Shown here: positions 8,343-18,004 of the stretch, piece by piece
Position numbering within the stretch: the stretch's first letter is position 1
How the letters are laid out: the number at the start of each line of letters is the position of its first letter
Source of the DNA: Niastella yeongjuensis
Lineage (GTDB): Bacteria; Bacteroidota; Bacteroidia; Chitinophagales; Chitinophagaceae
Reading direction: 5' to 3'
Length of the DNA: 64,000 nt
NCBI RefSeq assembly: GCF_900110245.1
Contig: NZ_FOCZ01000008.1
Span: forward strand, 62,001-126,000
Translations under genes and position numbers: made by a program
The notes under the pieces: generated by a model
The model's input: the letters and a program-made list of their open reading frames with translations, nothing else
What the model was told of the DNA's origin: nothing
Database searches by the model: none

Positions 8343-11300
8343 ATCATTTGCAGCAAAAACTATTTAACAGGTATACCTATACACTATTGGCTGCCATTGG
8401 CCTGTTTACACTAGCCTATATTTTGAACAGGTATGTGACCGATGTTACTTCACCCCGGTACTTTGCCCGGTTAATTCAAAACAGGATCCAGCAAAAGGAA
8501 CAGGACTTTCAAAAGCTCGCAGCCGACACGGCTTTAATGGGCTCGCTGGTAGATCAAACGTATAGTGAAGCCACGCTGCAAAAACTGCTCGATAACAAGA
8601 AGGGATACGGTTTATACATTTATGATGAAACCGAATTTGATGTACCGCCCGCATTGCTCTTCTGGAATACACAACTGATACAACCGGTAAAACATTTATC
8701 GGAAGACAGCATGAGCAGCCGGATAGAACGGCTGTCGAATGGGATCTATGTACACACTGCCCGCATTCTGTATCTGCGAAACGATCGCCGGCTTATTGCC
8801 GAAGCATTGATACCAGTAATGCGCAAATGGCAGTACAATGTGGAAACGGAGAACCTGCAAAAAGAATTTGTTGACCTGAAGGGCGCTACCCGGCAGGTTG
8901 ATATCTCCAATACGGTAACCGATTTTCCGGTAAAAAACATTTCGGGAGAAGTGCTGTTCTACCTGAAGCAGAATACCCTGTTTGGTAAGCCGCACAATAC
9001 CTGGGTGATCTTAACCACCATACTCGGCTTCTTCCTGTTGTTCCTCTTTCTGCACCAGGTGGCGGATATTGTTAGCCGTACCTATGGCATCTGGTATGGG
9101 ATTTCCTTACTCGCCGGCGTGGTAATGGCCATGCGGTTGATCGTGTATGGCTTTCCCAATATTCTGGCTTTACGACAGTTCGAGTTATTCGATCCGGCTA
9201 TTTATGGGTCAAGCTTTATCCTAAGCTCACTGGGCGATCTGTTGATCAATGCCCTGCTCTTGTGCTGGGTGATCACCTTTATAAACCGGCGGATCAATAT
9301 CTCCTCTATCCGCCCGTACCGTGATCCCTGGAAAAACTGGGCGGCATTAATAGCTTCGGTAAGTGCGCTGGTAATTGTGACATTTATGTTTGCCGCCATT
9401 TTGCAAACCATGGTGTCGGATGCGAAGATCTCTTTTAACGTTACCAACTTCTTCAGTTTAATAGCTACGCCCTATAGTTTTATTGGCTTTATAGTACTGG
9501 CAACGCTGGCCCTCAGCTATTTTTTCATGTCACAGATCTTGTTAACGGTGGCAGGGAAAATGGTAGGCGACCGCAATTACTTTATGTTCATCATTGTGGG
9601 TGCTATTGGCTTACTGATCCTCACCTTCACCAGCAACAACAGCATTGTAGAGTTGTGTTTGTATGTGTTGCCCTGGCTGTTTGCGTTTATGTGGCTGATG
9701 CAGCAACGTATTTTTGCGGGGTTGAACTTCAGGCTGAATGTGTCGGAAGTATTGTTCTGGTTGTTTGTATTCTCCGGTTCCATGTCGGCTGTGATCATTT
9801 TTGAGAATGGAAAAATAGAACTGGAAGACCGCAGGCATTTTGCCGAAAAGCTGGCATTACAATCAGACCCCATGAGTGAGCACATCCTTAGCTTTTCGCT
9901 GACTTACCTCGATAGCAATTTCGTGGTGCAGAATATGGACAGGTTTCGAAAATCACAAACCAATGCATTTCTTAAAGACAGCATCGTCAATAAAAACAGG
10001 GATGTAAATTTCAAATATAACCTGCGATTATTCACTTTCGACTCTACCGATGCGCCGCTGTTCAACGATGAGCAGGCTTCGTACGATACCCTGAATACGA
10101 TCTTTCAGATCCAGGGTAAAAAAACGGCTATCCCGGGCATGCGGTATTTTGAACAGTCGTTCGATAAATTTGGTTATATCTACCGGCGTGATGCCTACCG
10201 GGATACTACAAAGCTCGGAACGCTGTTTGTGCTGGCCGATCCCCGCAGGTATAAATATGAGGCGCTAACACCCGAGCTGTTCCGGTCAAACAACCCGTTG
10301 CTGCCCGAGCAGTATTCGTCTGTGTATTCTTACGCCATTTACGACAACAATCGTGACCTGATCCTGAATTTCAACGATTATGCCTTCCCTACACATTTGG
10401 CTAACTCGCTTATACCACAGAGTGAATTTGAACGCCGTCGCAATAATTCATTTGAAGAATTGTGGTACCGGCCTTCGTCAGATAAAGTAGTGATCATTGC
10501 CCGTAAAAGCAATACGTTCATCGAGGCCATTACCTTGTTCGCTTATCTGTTCAGTACCTTTTTGTTTTTGCTGGCCTTTTACCAGTTCAGCTCACTCATC
10601 ATAAAAAGCCGGTTCCACTGGTCGGCATTGCGCCAGACCCTGCAGTTGAGCATCCGGTCGCAGATCCACAGTACTATCCTGATGGTGAGTCTGCTGTCGT
10701 TTTGTGTAATTGGGGTGGCTACCATTCTTTTCTTTATAAACCGGTACCAGCGAAATAACCAGGACCGCCTTACCAGGGCCATGCAGATCATGGTGAACCA
10801 GGTTCAAACCCATATTAATTCACAACACCCCCAGGACCTCAGGGACACGATTTTTTATGAACCGGTTTTCAGTGAAGGAATGGAGCGGTTGATCCAGGAG
10901 ATCTCAGACGTGCATGGCATGGATGTGAACCTGTACGACACCGTTGGTGGTTTGCGGGTTACCAGTAACCAGGATATGAATATCTATTCCAGCGGTGTAT
11001 TGAGTACCAAAATGAACCCGCTGGCGTATTACCGTTTGTATCATTTGCAACAGATCCAAACCGTAACCAACGAACAGGTGGGCAAGCTCGATTACCTGAG
11101 TATTTATTCACCCATCCGAAACGAGTTGGGACATGCAGTAGCTTTTTTAAATATTCCATCATACAGTAGCCAGGCAGAGTTGAAGCAGGAGATCTCCAAC
11201 TTCGTGGTAACGGTGATCAACCTGATAGCTTTTATCTTTTTGATAGCGGGTGGTATTGCCCTGTTGATCACAAACCGCATTACCCAGTCGTTTACCATCA

Positions 11301-12124
11301 TCAGTCAGAAGATGCGGGAAGTGAACCTGGGTAAAGAGAACGAAGCCATTGAATGGAAACGCGACGATGAAATAGGGGTATTGGTGCGGGAGTACAATAA
11401 GATGGTGACCAAACTGGAAGACAGTGCCGAAGCATTAGCCAAAAGTGAGCGCGAGGGCGCCTGGCGGCAAATGGCCCGGCAGGTAGCGCATGAGATCAAG
11501 AACCCGCTTACGCCCATGAAGCTAAGTATACAATATTTACAAAAAGCGATAGCCAATAATCAGACAGATGTAAAAGCGCTTACTACCAACGTAGCCAAAA
11601 CCCTGGTGGAGCAAATCGATCACCTGTCGAAGATCGCTTCCGACTTCTCGCAGTTTGCGAACATCGGTAACCCGAAGAATGAAGTATTTGACCTGCATGA
11701 AATGCTGCAGTCATTGGCTTCTCTATACAATACCGGTGGTAACCTCGATTTTAAATGGTCACCGGTTGAACAACGGGTGCTACTCTTTGCCGACCGCACC
11801 CAGTTGAATCGCCTGTTCACCAACCTGCTGCAGAATGCAGTGGAAGCGTGCGCCAACCGCGATCACCGGGTTATTAGAATGAATGAACACCTGAACGGAG
11901 AATTCATTACCGTAAGCGTAACAGATAATGGCGAAGGCATTCCGGAACAAACGCAATCGCGCATCTTCACACCCAATTTCACTACCAAAACTTCCGGTAC
12001 GGGATTAGGCCTGGCCATGAGTAAAGGGATTGTGGAGCAGGCCAAAGGCGAGATCTGGTTTGTTACCAAAGAAGGAGCAGGCACTACGTTCTATGTGAAG
12101 ATCCCGTTATTAAGAGCGAACTAG
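8339..12124 (+). CDS. Large NtrY-like membrane sensor histidine kinase
   Basis: A 1261-aa membrane kinase. The N-terminal ~800 residues contain about ten hydrophobic segments and extracytoplasmic parts. The C-terminal third has a membrane helix (~960-980), a HAMP region, a HisKA dimerisation helix with HEIKNPLTPM (phospho-acceptor H1051) and an HATPase with the N box near 1165 (LLQNAVEA) and the DNGEGIPE and GTGLGL boxes. No response regulator lies beside it, so its partner is encoded elsewhere. The start is a TTG overlapping the mazG stop (TTGA). The membrane-rich sensor is much larger than in ordinary NtrY kinases. Confidence 0.88.
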   Translation: MNHLQQKLFNRYTYTLLAAIGLFTLAYILNRYVTDVTSPRYFARLIQNRIQQKEQDFQKLAADTALMGSLVDQTYSEATLQKLLDNKKGYGLYIYDETEFDVPPALLFWNTQLIQPVKHLSEDSMSSRIERLSNGIYVHTARILYLRNDRRLIAEALIPVMRKWQYNVETENLQKEFVDLKGATRQVDISNTVTDFPVKNISGEVLFYLKQNTLFGKPHNTWVILTTILGFFLLFLFLHQVADIVSRTYGIWYGISLLAGVVMAMRLIVYGFPNILALRQFELFDPAIYGSSFILSSLGDLLINALLLCWVITFINRRINISSIRPYRDPWKNWAALIASVSALVIVTFMFAAILQTMVSDAKISFNVTNFFSLIATPYSFIGFIVLATLALSYFFMSQILLTVAGKMVGDRNYFMFIIVGAIGLLILTFTSNNSIVELCLYVLPWLFAFMWLMQQRIFAGLNFRLNVSEVLFWLFVFSGSMSAVIIFENGKIELEDRRHFAEKLALQSDPMSEHILSFSLTYLDSNFVVQNMDRFRKSQTNAFLKDSIVNKNRDVNFKYNLRLFTFDSTDAPLFNDEQASYDTLNTIFQIQGKKTAIPGMRYFEQSFDKFGYIYRRDAYRDTTKLGTLFVLADPRRYKYEALTPELFRSNNPLLPEQYSSVYSYAIYDNNRDLILNFNDYAFPTHLANSLIPQSEFERRRNNSFEELWYRPSSDKVVIIARKSNTFIEAITLFAYLFSTFLFLLAFYQFSSLIIKSRFHWSALRQTLQLSIRSQIHSTILMVSLLSFCVIGVATILFFINRYQRNNQDRLTRAMQIMVNQVQTHINSQHPQDLRDTIFYEPVFSEGMERLIQEISDVHGMDVNLYDTVGGLRVTSNQDMNIYSSGVLSTKMNPLAYYRLYHLQQIQTVTNEQVGKLDYLSIYSPIRNELGHAVAFLNIPSYSSQAELKQEISNFVVTVINLIAFIFLIAGGIALLITNRITQSFTIISQKMREVNLGKENEAIEWKRDDEIGVLVREYNKMVTKLEDSAEALAKSEREGAWRQMARQVAHEIKNPLTPMKLSIQYLQKAIANNQTDVKALTTNVAKTLVEQIDHLSKIASDFSQFANIGNPKNEVFDLHEMLQSLASLYNTGGNLDFKWSPVEQRVLLFADRTQLNRLFTNLLQNAVEACANRDHRVIRMNEHLNGEFITVSVTDNGEGIPEQTQSRIFTPNFTTKTSGTGLGLAMSKGIVEQAKGEIWFVTKEGAGTTFYVKIPLLRAN

Positions 12125-12128
12125 TAAA

Positions 12129-12211
12129 AAGTTTTAAGTTTAAAGTTGAAAGTTCGAAGTTGAAAGTTTAAGGTCCTTGTATTGAACTTTAAACTTTCAA
12201 CTTTGAACTGT
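12129..12211. repeat. Heptad hairpin repeat, AAGTTGA type (copy D)
   Basis: Six tandem 7-bp units on the left (AAGTTTT, AAGTTTA, AAGTTGA, AAGTTCG, AAGTTGA, AAGTTTA) and four complementary units on the right (GAACTTT, AAACTTT, CAACTTT, GAACTGT). Bases 12152-12176 pair with 12184-12208 around a 7-base loop with only a few mismatches. It lies between convergent genes and may also terminate transcription. Confidence 0.85.
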
Positions 12212-12214
12212 ATT

Positions 12215-13888
12215 CTATATATTTTTAGCCTTCTTCCTATTAGCTAAATATTCTTCAAATTGTTGAAGCGAGTAACTACTAAGATTCTGTTGTTTTGTTA
12301 AGCCGCCTTTCTGCGCAGCCAAAACGCCATACCGGCAATCGTACCCGTCAATAGAGTGTGCATCGGGATCGATGGAGATCAATACGCCTTTTTCGATGGC
12401 ATAATCAATCCAGCGCCAGTCCATATCCAGCCGGCGGGGGTGTGCATTCAATTCAATCACCACCTGGTTCTCCAAACAGGCATCGATGATGGTTACATGA
12501 TCAACAGGGTAGCCGGGGCGACTGAGCAATAAACGGCCCGTCATGTGACCCAGGATGGTCGTGAAGGGGTTACGGATGGCGTTCAGTAACCGCATCATGG
12601 CTTTGTCTTCGGTCATTTTTAAGTTGGAATGCACCGAGGCGATCACCAGGTCGAAAGTAGCAAGCACATTGTTGGAATAATCCAGGGCGCCATCGCCTAA
12701 AATATCGCACTCTATACTTTTGAATATTTTGAATGGCTTGAATTTTTCATTCAGCTCATCGATGTAGCGGTGTTGTTCGCGAATACGTTCTTCCGTTAAC
12801 CCATTGGCATAGGCGGCGCTTTTACTGTGATCGCTGATCACCAGGTATTCATAGCCCTGATCGATGCAGGCTTTGGCCATATCTTCCACCGTATGCACAC
12901 CATCGCTCCACTGGCTGTGGCTGTGAATAATGCCTCTGATATCGCCGGGTTGTATTAAGGTAGCCTGACTGTTTTTTGAGGTCAGCGCGGTTGCTTTTTC
13001 CCGTAAGGCGGGTGCAATAACCGGTAATTGCAGGGCGGAAAATATTTCTTCTTCCGATTGATAGGAAGCAGTAGGTTTCCAGCCCGGTAAGGCCTGACAG
13101 GCAGCAATAAAATCTTCGCTGCCGCTGGTTTGGAACAGCACGCTGTTGAATGTTTCGGGAGTTGCCCGGTAAAACTTCAGCAATACGTTCTCGGGGCCAA
13201 GTACGCTAAAGATGTCTTCCAGTGTTTCCTGGGTAGTGTAATTATTGTCGCCGAGGAAGGCCAACAGTTCCTCATTGGTGGCGGTGGTTACCCATTCCAG
13301 CCGGTCAATGATCTCTACCTGACGTCTGAATTGTCCGGTAAGGGCAAATTGTTGTTGGGGGAATTGTTTCTTTAAGGTGGTGTCAATGGCAATGGCATAC
13401 ACTTCCGTTTCGGCATACAGGTGGCTGCCCTGGTTCTTCATATAGAACTCGATGGAATCCTGCACATTCTTTTGTGTTTTCTCACCAAAACCTTTGAAGA
13501 GGGTTAACCGGTTTTCATTGCAGGCATATAACAATTCACCTACTGATTCAATTCCCATCTCTTTCCAGATGGTAGCTATTTTTTTCGGTCCCAGCCCTTT
13601 GATGTTCATCATTTCGAGCAGTCCGGGCGGGGTTTTCGAGATAATATCTTCCAGGGCGCCCAGTTTGCCGGTGCGTACTATTTCAATTACTTTTTTAGCT
13701 ACAGATTCACCAATGCCTTTTATGGAGGTCAGTTTATCTTCAGGCATCTCTGCAAGTGGGTTTGTTACTTTTTCAATAGCAAAAGCGGCACTGGAATAGG
13801 TTTTCGACCGGAACGAATTCTCCCCATGCATATCCATTAATTTGGCCAGCAGGGAAAATTGGTCGGCTATGAAGTAGTTGTCGATCAT
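12215..13888 (-). CDS. PolX-family protein: HhH and PHP domains, polymerase site degenerate
   Basis: A 557-aa protein with the domain order of bacterial DNA polymerase X. Helix-hairpin-helix motifs are at ~56-71, 96-108 and 131-146, a nucleotidyltransferase-like middle at ~160-280, and a PHP phosphoesterase domain from ~318. The PHP metal ligands look intact: HSHSQWSDG (H322, H324), SDH (353-354), a glutamate in SIECD, ASVHSN, GHMTG and DPDAH. In the polymerase centre the usual G-S-x-R-R-G-x-E-x-x-G-D-x-D reads GQFRRQVEIIDRLE (185-198), so the two catalytic aspartates appear as R196 and E198. It should keep the 3'-5' exonuclease/phosphoesterase and probably lacks DNA synthesis. Confidence 0.85.
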   Translation of the reverse strand: MIDNYFIADQFSLLAKLMDMHGENSFRSKTYSSAAFAIEKVTNPLAEMPEDKLTSIKGIGESVAKKVIEIVRTGKLGALEDIISKTPPGLLEMMNIKGLGPKKIATIWKEMGIESVGELLYACNENRLTLFKGFGEKTQKNVQDSIEFYMKNQGSHLYAETEVYAIAIDTTLKKQFPQQQFALTGQFRRQVEIIDRLEWVTTATNEELLAFLGDNNYTTQETLEDIFSVLGPENVLLKFYRATPETFNSVLFQTSGSEDFIAACQALPGWKPTASYQSEEEIFSALQLPVIAPALREKATALTSKNSQATLIQPGDIRGIIHSHSQWSDGVHTVEDMAKACIDQGYEYLVISDHSKSAAYANGLTEERIREQHRYIDELNEKFKPFKIFKSIECDILGDGALDYSNNVLATFDLVIASVHSNLKMTEDKAMMRLLNAIRNPFTTILGHMTGRLLLSRPGYPVDHVTIIDACLENQVVIELNAHPRRLDMDWRWIDYAIEKGVLISIDPDAHSIDGYDCRYGVLAAQKGGLTKQQNLSSYSLQQFEEYLANRKKAKNI

Positions 13889-13942
13889 AAGGTGATAAGT
13901 TGAACTGCTGCTAAATTAAGGCTAATTGGTGAGGAAATGCAA

Positions 13943-14080
13943 GTGAATGGTGAGAGATGCAAGTGAGTGGTGAGTTGTCAGTAGTGAGTGGTGAGTTGTC
14001 AGTAGTGAGTGGGCTCGCGAATTTTAAAGATTTCTGAAAAATCAGGCGCCTCACCCATTATTGACAACTGACTATCCACA
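13943..14080. repeat. Heptad hairpin repeat, GTGAGTG type (copy B)
   Basis: From 13963 seven consecutive units read GTGAGTG, GTGAGTT, GTCAGTA, GTGAGTG, GTGAGTT, GTCAGTA, GTGAGTG. A loop follows (TCGCGAATTTT, then CTGAAAAATC) and a shorter complementary arm (CTCACCC, ATTATTG, ACAACTG, ACTATCC). The loop is nearly the same as in copy C, in the same orientation, on the other side of the four-helix-bundle gene. Confidence 0.85.
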
Positions 14081-14431
14081 TTGGGTAATCATTCCGCTTA
14101 ATGCTTTGAAATTATTTAAAATGGAGTCACCAAGGGGTTGTAATTGTTCTAAAGAAGCATAGGCGAGTTTATGAGCAATTCCAATTGCACTGTCAATTTC
14201 AATAACGGAGCCTCTGGCAATTTCAAAAAATCGTTTTCTTTCAGCTTTTGATTTCCGGGAACAACCCTCTGCTATATTCAAGTGTACCGACAAGGCGGCT
14301 CTTCTTATTTGCTGCACCATGGCGAACTTTTCATCGGCTGGAAAAGTTCTTGTTATCCTATAGCATTCCATGGCCAGATCCTGTGAATATTGAAAGACAT
14401 CCAATTGGGTATGAGCAAGCTGTAAAAACAT
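14072..14431 (-). CDS. Four-helix-bundle protein (S23/IVP family)
   Basis: A 119-aa all-helical protein of the family first known from intervening sequences in 23S rRNA and related to the accessory protein (Avd) of diversity-generating retroelements. Typical features are the N-terminal L-D-V-F-x-x-S-x-D-L-A, the QIRRAALSVHLNIAEGCSR core (~42-60) and the F-x-E-I-A-R-G-S helix. No reverse transcriptase or rRNA is nearby. The gene is bracketed by copies B and C of the GTGAGTG repeat, and its end reaches into copy B. It has no obvious tie to pyruvate carboxylase or PolX. Confidence 0.88.
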   Translation of the reverse strand: MFLQLAHTQLDVFQYSQDLAMECYRITRTFPADEKFAMVQQIRRAALSVHLNIAEGCSRKSKAERKRFFEIARGSVIEIDSAIGIAHKLAYASLEQLQPLGDSILNNFKALSGMITQCG

Positions 14432-14454
14432 AGAACGGATTTAAGTTTAATGGA

Positions 14455-14574
14455 ATGACGAGTAGTGAGTGAAGTTCGCAAATTTTCGGAGATCTGAAAA
14501 ATCGGAAACCCACTCACCACTGACCACTGACCACTCACTTGCAGCTCACTCACTACTGACAACTCACCACTCAC
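14455..14574. repeat. Heptad hairpin repeat, GTGAGTG type (copy C)
   Basis: A short left arm (GTAGTGAGTG), a loop TTCGCAAATTTT...ATCTGAAAAATC shared with copy B, then a long right arm of units CACTCAC, CACTGAC, CACTGAC, CACTCAC ... TACTGAC, AACTCAC, CACTCAC. It ends 2 bp before the pyruvate carboxylase stop codon. Confidence 0.85.
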
Positions 14575-14575
14575 C

Positions 14576-17500
14576 TTACAGTTCTATAACCACATCATCC
14601 TGTTCCACAAACACCCCTTCCGATAACACAACCCGCTGAACAACCGACGCACTCGGTGCCACAATAGTGCTTTCCATTTTCATAGCCTCGATAACAAACA
14701 GGGGCGTATTCTTTTGCACCGCATCGCCGGTTTTAACCAGTATTTTCGACAGCTTGCCTTGCAAGGGAGCACCGATCTCATTGGGTGCACTCACTTTTTT
14801 ATGCGTGGGTTTTACGGCAGTAAAGCTTTTGTCTTTTATGAATATAGAACGGGTTTGTCCGTTCAGTTTGAAGAACACCTGTTTATACCCATTCTCATCT
14901 ACCTGGCTCATATGTAAAAATTTTATGAGAATGCTTTTGCCCGGGGCCAGTTCAATGAGCGTTTCTTCATTGGGCTTGAGGCCATAAAAGAAATTGGGAG
15001 AGGGGACATAGTATACTTCCCCGAACGACAATTTAAACTGATGGTATTCGTCGAATACTTTGGGATAGAACAGGGCGCTTAGCAGATCGAGATTCGAATA
15101 CTGTTTGCCATATTTGGTTTCGAATTGTTGTTTTTCTTTTACCAGGTTCAGCGGTTGTAAATGGGCGTTGGGCCGGTCGGTGAAGGGCTGCTCATTTTTG
15201 AGGATCAGCTTCTGCAGGGTTTGCGGAAAACCGCCCGGTGTTTGTCCCAGGTCACCGCGGAACAAACCGATCACTGAATCGGGGAAGGAAAGGGTTTCGC
15301 CTTTATCGAAGATATCCTGCTCGGTGTATTCATTAGCTGTCATGAACAGGGCCATATCGCCGACTACTTTTGAGGAGGGCGTTACTTTTACAATATCGCC
15401 AAACAGTTTATTCACTACTACATAGTTCTTCTTGATCTCGGTAAACTGGTTTTCCAGTCCCAATGAACGCGCCTGCGGCCGTAAATTGGAGTATTGTCCG
15501 CCGGGGATTTCATGATCGAATACTTCGGCGGTCCCGGCCTTTAATTGCGATTCGAACGGATAATAAAATTCACGCACATCTTCCCAGTAGTTGGAAAGCT
15601 CATTCAGTTTATGCAGGTTCATGGATTGTTCGCGGGGATGGCCCTGCATCATGGCCACAATAGAATTGAAATTGGGTTGTGAGGTCAAGCCCGACATGGA
15701 GGCAAGCGCCACATCGATCACATCAACGCCGGCTTCAATAGCTTTTAAATAAGTGGCAGACTGAATAGAGGAGGTGTCGTGGGTATGCAGGTGAATGGGA
15801 ATGTTGATCGATTTTTTCAACTCACTCACCAGTATGCCTGCCTGTATTGGTTTTAGCAGACCGGCCATATCTTTTATGCCCAGGATGTGAGCGCCGGCAT
15901 CTTCCAGGCGTTTGGCCAGGTCGATGTAGTATTGCAGGTTGAATTTTTGATTGCGTTTCGGGTCCAGGAAATCGCCGGTATAACAAATACAGGCTTCTGC
16001 CAGTCCACCGGTTCTTTCGCGAACGGCATTGATGCTTACCTGCATGCCTTCGAGCCAGTTCAGTGAATCGAAAATGCGGAAGATGTCGATGCCATTCTTC
16101 CAGGATTCCTCGATAAAGGTTTCAACCAGGTTATCGGGGTAGGCGGTATAGCCTACGGCGTTAGAACCGCGGATCAGCATCTGGAACAGGATGTTGGGAA
16201 TGCGTTCGCGCATCAGTTGCAGGCGCTGCCAGGGGCATTCGTGCAAAAAGCGAAGGGCTACATCGAAGGTGGCGCCGCCCCACATTTCCAGTGAAAAGAT
16301 CTCCGGATGGTTTTTAGCCACGGTTTCAGCCACCTTCAGCATATCGGTAGTGCGTACCCGGGTAGCCAGCAGCGACTGGTGTGCATCGCGGAAAGTGGTA
16401 TCGGTATACTGAATGGCGGGATTGTTTTTTAACCAGTCCAGAAATTTCTCCCGGCCCATTTCGGTAAGCCGGTCTTTGGAACCTTTGGTGATGGCTGGTT
16501 GTACGGTATCGGGTACTACCGGGGTGCGAAAGGTGATGGCTGGATTCACAGCCGGCACATCAGGATGACCGTTCACAATAATTTCAGCCAGGTATTGCAG
16601 GGCCTTGGTGCCGCGGTCCATGCGCGGTTCAAAATGAAACAACTCCGGATGGTTGTCGATAAAATCAACGGTAGCGAGCCCATTTTGAAAGGTAGTATTT
16701 TGTAGCACGTTCTCCAGGAACGCAATGTTGGTCTTTACACCGCGTATACGAAACTCTTTTAGCGTACGCACCAACCGGTCACAGGTTTCTGCGAGGTTGC
16801 GGCCACTGGCGGTGATCTTTACCAGTAAGGAATCGAAGAAAGGGGAGATACTAACGCCGGGGTAGGAGCTGCCTTCATCTAACCGGATACCCGGACCGCC
16901 CGCATTGCGATAGGCGATGAGCGTACCGAAGTCGGGTTTAAAGTTATTGGAAGGGTCTTCGGTGGTAACGCGGCATTGAATGGCCACGCCGGAGATCTGT
17001 AATTGGTCTTGCGAAGCAATGTTGATGGGGGCATCGGTAAGCGCATATCCCTGTGCTACCAGGATCTGGCTTTTAACAATATCTATTCCGGTTATTTCTT
17101 CGGTAACCGTATGTTCAACCTGGATGCGGGGATTTACTTCAATAAAATAGATGTGCTCGGCTTTATCTACCAGGAACTCGACAGTGCCGGCATTGTTATA
17201 CCCTACCTGTTTGCAAATACGAATGGCATAGTCGTGTAGTTTTTGACGCGTTTCGGTTTTCAGTGAGATGGCAGGTGCTACTTCCACTACTTTTTGAAAG
17301 CGGCGTTGCACGGAGCAATCCCTTTCAAACAAATGAATGATATTGCCATGTTGATCGCCGAGGATCTGTACTTCTATATGTTTGGGTGATTCAATAAACT
17401 TTTCAAAGAACACGGTATCGTTACCAAAAGCAGTTTTGGCTTCATTGCGTGCTTCCAGCATGGTTTTTTCCAGGTCTTCTTCATGGCGAACCACCCGCAT

Positions 17501-18004
17501 GCCGCGCCCACCGCCACCTGCAGCAGCTTTGATGATAATGGGGTAACCGATACGGCGGGCTTCCTGTAAAGCAATATCGGCTGATTGAATATCGGCCTGG
17601 CTGTCTTCGATCATGGGTACGCCGGCCTGTTTGGCTACTTTTTTGGCAGCGATCTTATCGCCCAGTTGGTCCATGATATGCGCAGTGGGGCCAACAAACA
17701 CAATGTTTTCTTCGGCACATCTTTGCGCAAAGCGGGCGTTCTCTGACAGGAAGCCATAACCGGGATGGATGGCATCGGCTTTTTCGTGTTTGGCAACGCT
17801 GATGATGGCTTCAATATCGAGGTAAGGTTTTAGCGGATCATCATTTTTCCCGATCTGATAGGCTTCATCGGCTTTGTAACGATGGAGGGAATACCGGTCT
17901 TCGAACGTGTAAACGGCAATGGTCTTAATGTTTAACTCTGTAGCAGCACGCAATACCCGAATGGCAATTTCGCCGCGGTTGGCAACAAGGATTTTTTTAA
18001 ACAT
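14576..18004 (-). CDS. pyc: Pyruvate carboxylase
   Basis: Biotin- and ATP-dependent carboxylation of pyruvate to oxaloacetate, the main anaplerotic step into the TCA cycle. The 1142 aa contain all three parts in one chain: biotin carboxylase (~1-450, ATP-grasp loop GGGGRGMRVV near 165, the ERDCSVQRR segment), carboxyltransferase (~520-800, starting TFRDAHQSLLATRVRT, with the HTHDTS metal-binding histidines), and a C-terminal biotinyl domain with EAMKMES, lysine 1109 being the biotin site. Length is normal for the single-chain form. Transcribed alone. Confidence 0.97.
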   Translation of the reverse strand: MFKKILVANRGEIAIRVLRAATELNIKTIAVYTFEDRYSLHRYKADEAYQIGKNDDPLKPYLDIEAIISVAKHEKADAIHPGYGFLSENARFAQRCAEENIVFVGPTAHIMDQLGDKIAAKKVAKQAGVPMIEDSQADIQSADIALQEARRIGYPIIIKAAAGGGGRGMRVVRHEEDLEKTMLEARNEAKTAFGNDTVFFEKFIESPKHIEVQILGDQHGNIIHLFERDCSVQRRFQKVVEVAPAISLKTETRQKLHDYAIRICKQVGYNNAGTVEFLVDKAEHIYFIEVNPRIQVEHTVTEEITGIDIVKSQILVAQGYALTDAPINIASQDQLQISGVAIQCRVTTEDPSNNFKPDFGTLIAYRNAGGPGIRLDEGSSYPGVSISPFFDSLLVKITASGRNLAETCDRLVRTLKEFRIRGVKTNIAFLENVLQNTTFQNGLATVDFIDNHPELFHFEPRMDRGTKALQYLAEIIVNGHPDVPAVNPAITFRTPVVPDTVQPAITKGSKDRLTEMGREKFLDWLKNNPAIQYTDTTFRDAHQSLLATRVRTTDMLKVAETVAKNHPEIFSLEMWGGATFDVALRFLHECPWQRLQLMRERIPNILFQMLIRGSNAVGYTAYPDNLVETFIEESWKNGIDIFRIFDSLNWLEGMQVSINAVRERTGGLAEACICYTGDFLDPKRNQKFNLQYYIDLAKRLEDAGAHILGIKDMAGLLKPIQAGILVSELKKSINIPIHLHTHDTSSIQSATYLKAIEAGVDVIDVALASMSGLTSQPNFNSIVAMMQGHPREQSMNLHKLNELSNYWEDVREFYYPFESQLKAGTAEVFDHEIPGGQYSNLRPQARSLGLENQFTEIKKNYVVVNKLFGDIVKVTPSSKVVGDMALFMTANEYTEQDIFDKGETLSFPDSVIGLFRGDLGQTPGGFPQTLQKLILKNEQPFTDRPNAHLQPLNLVKEKQQFETKYGKQYSNLDLLSALFYPKVFDEYHQFKLSFGEVYYVPSPNFFYGLKPNEETLIELAPGKSILIKFLHMSQVDENGYKQVFFKLNGQTRSIFIKDKSFTAVKPTHKKVSAPNEIGAPLQGKLSKILVKTGDAVQKNTPLFVIEAMKMESTIVAPSASVVQRVVLSEGVFVEQDDVVIEL

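Noticed and set aside
13963-14011. CRISPR-like repeat run
   Set aside because: Units are 7 bp with no spacers and no cas genes; it is a heptad tandem arm of a hairpin.
14072-14431. Diversity-generating retroelement accessory gene (Avd)
   Set aside because: The protein family fits, but no reverse transcriptase, template repeat or variable repeat is found nearby.
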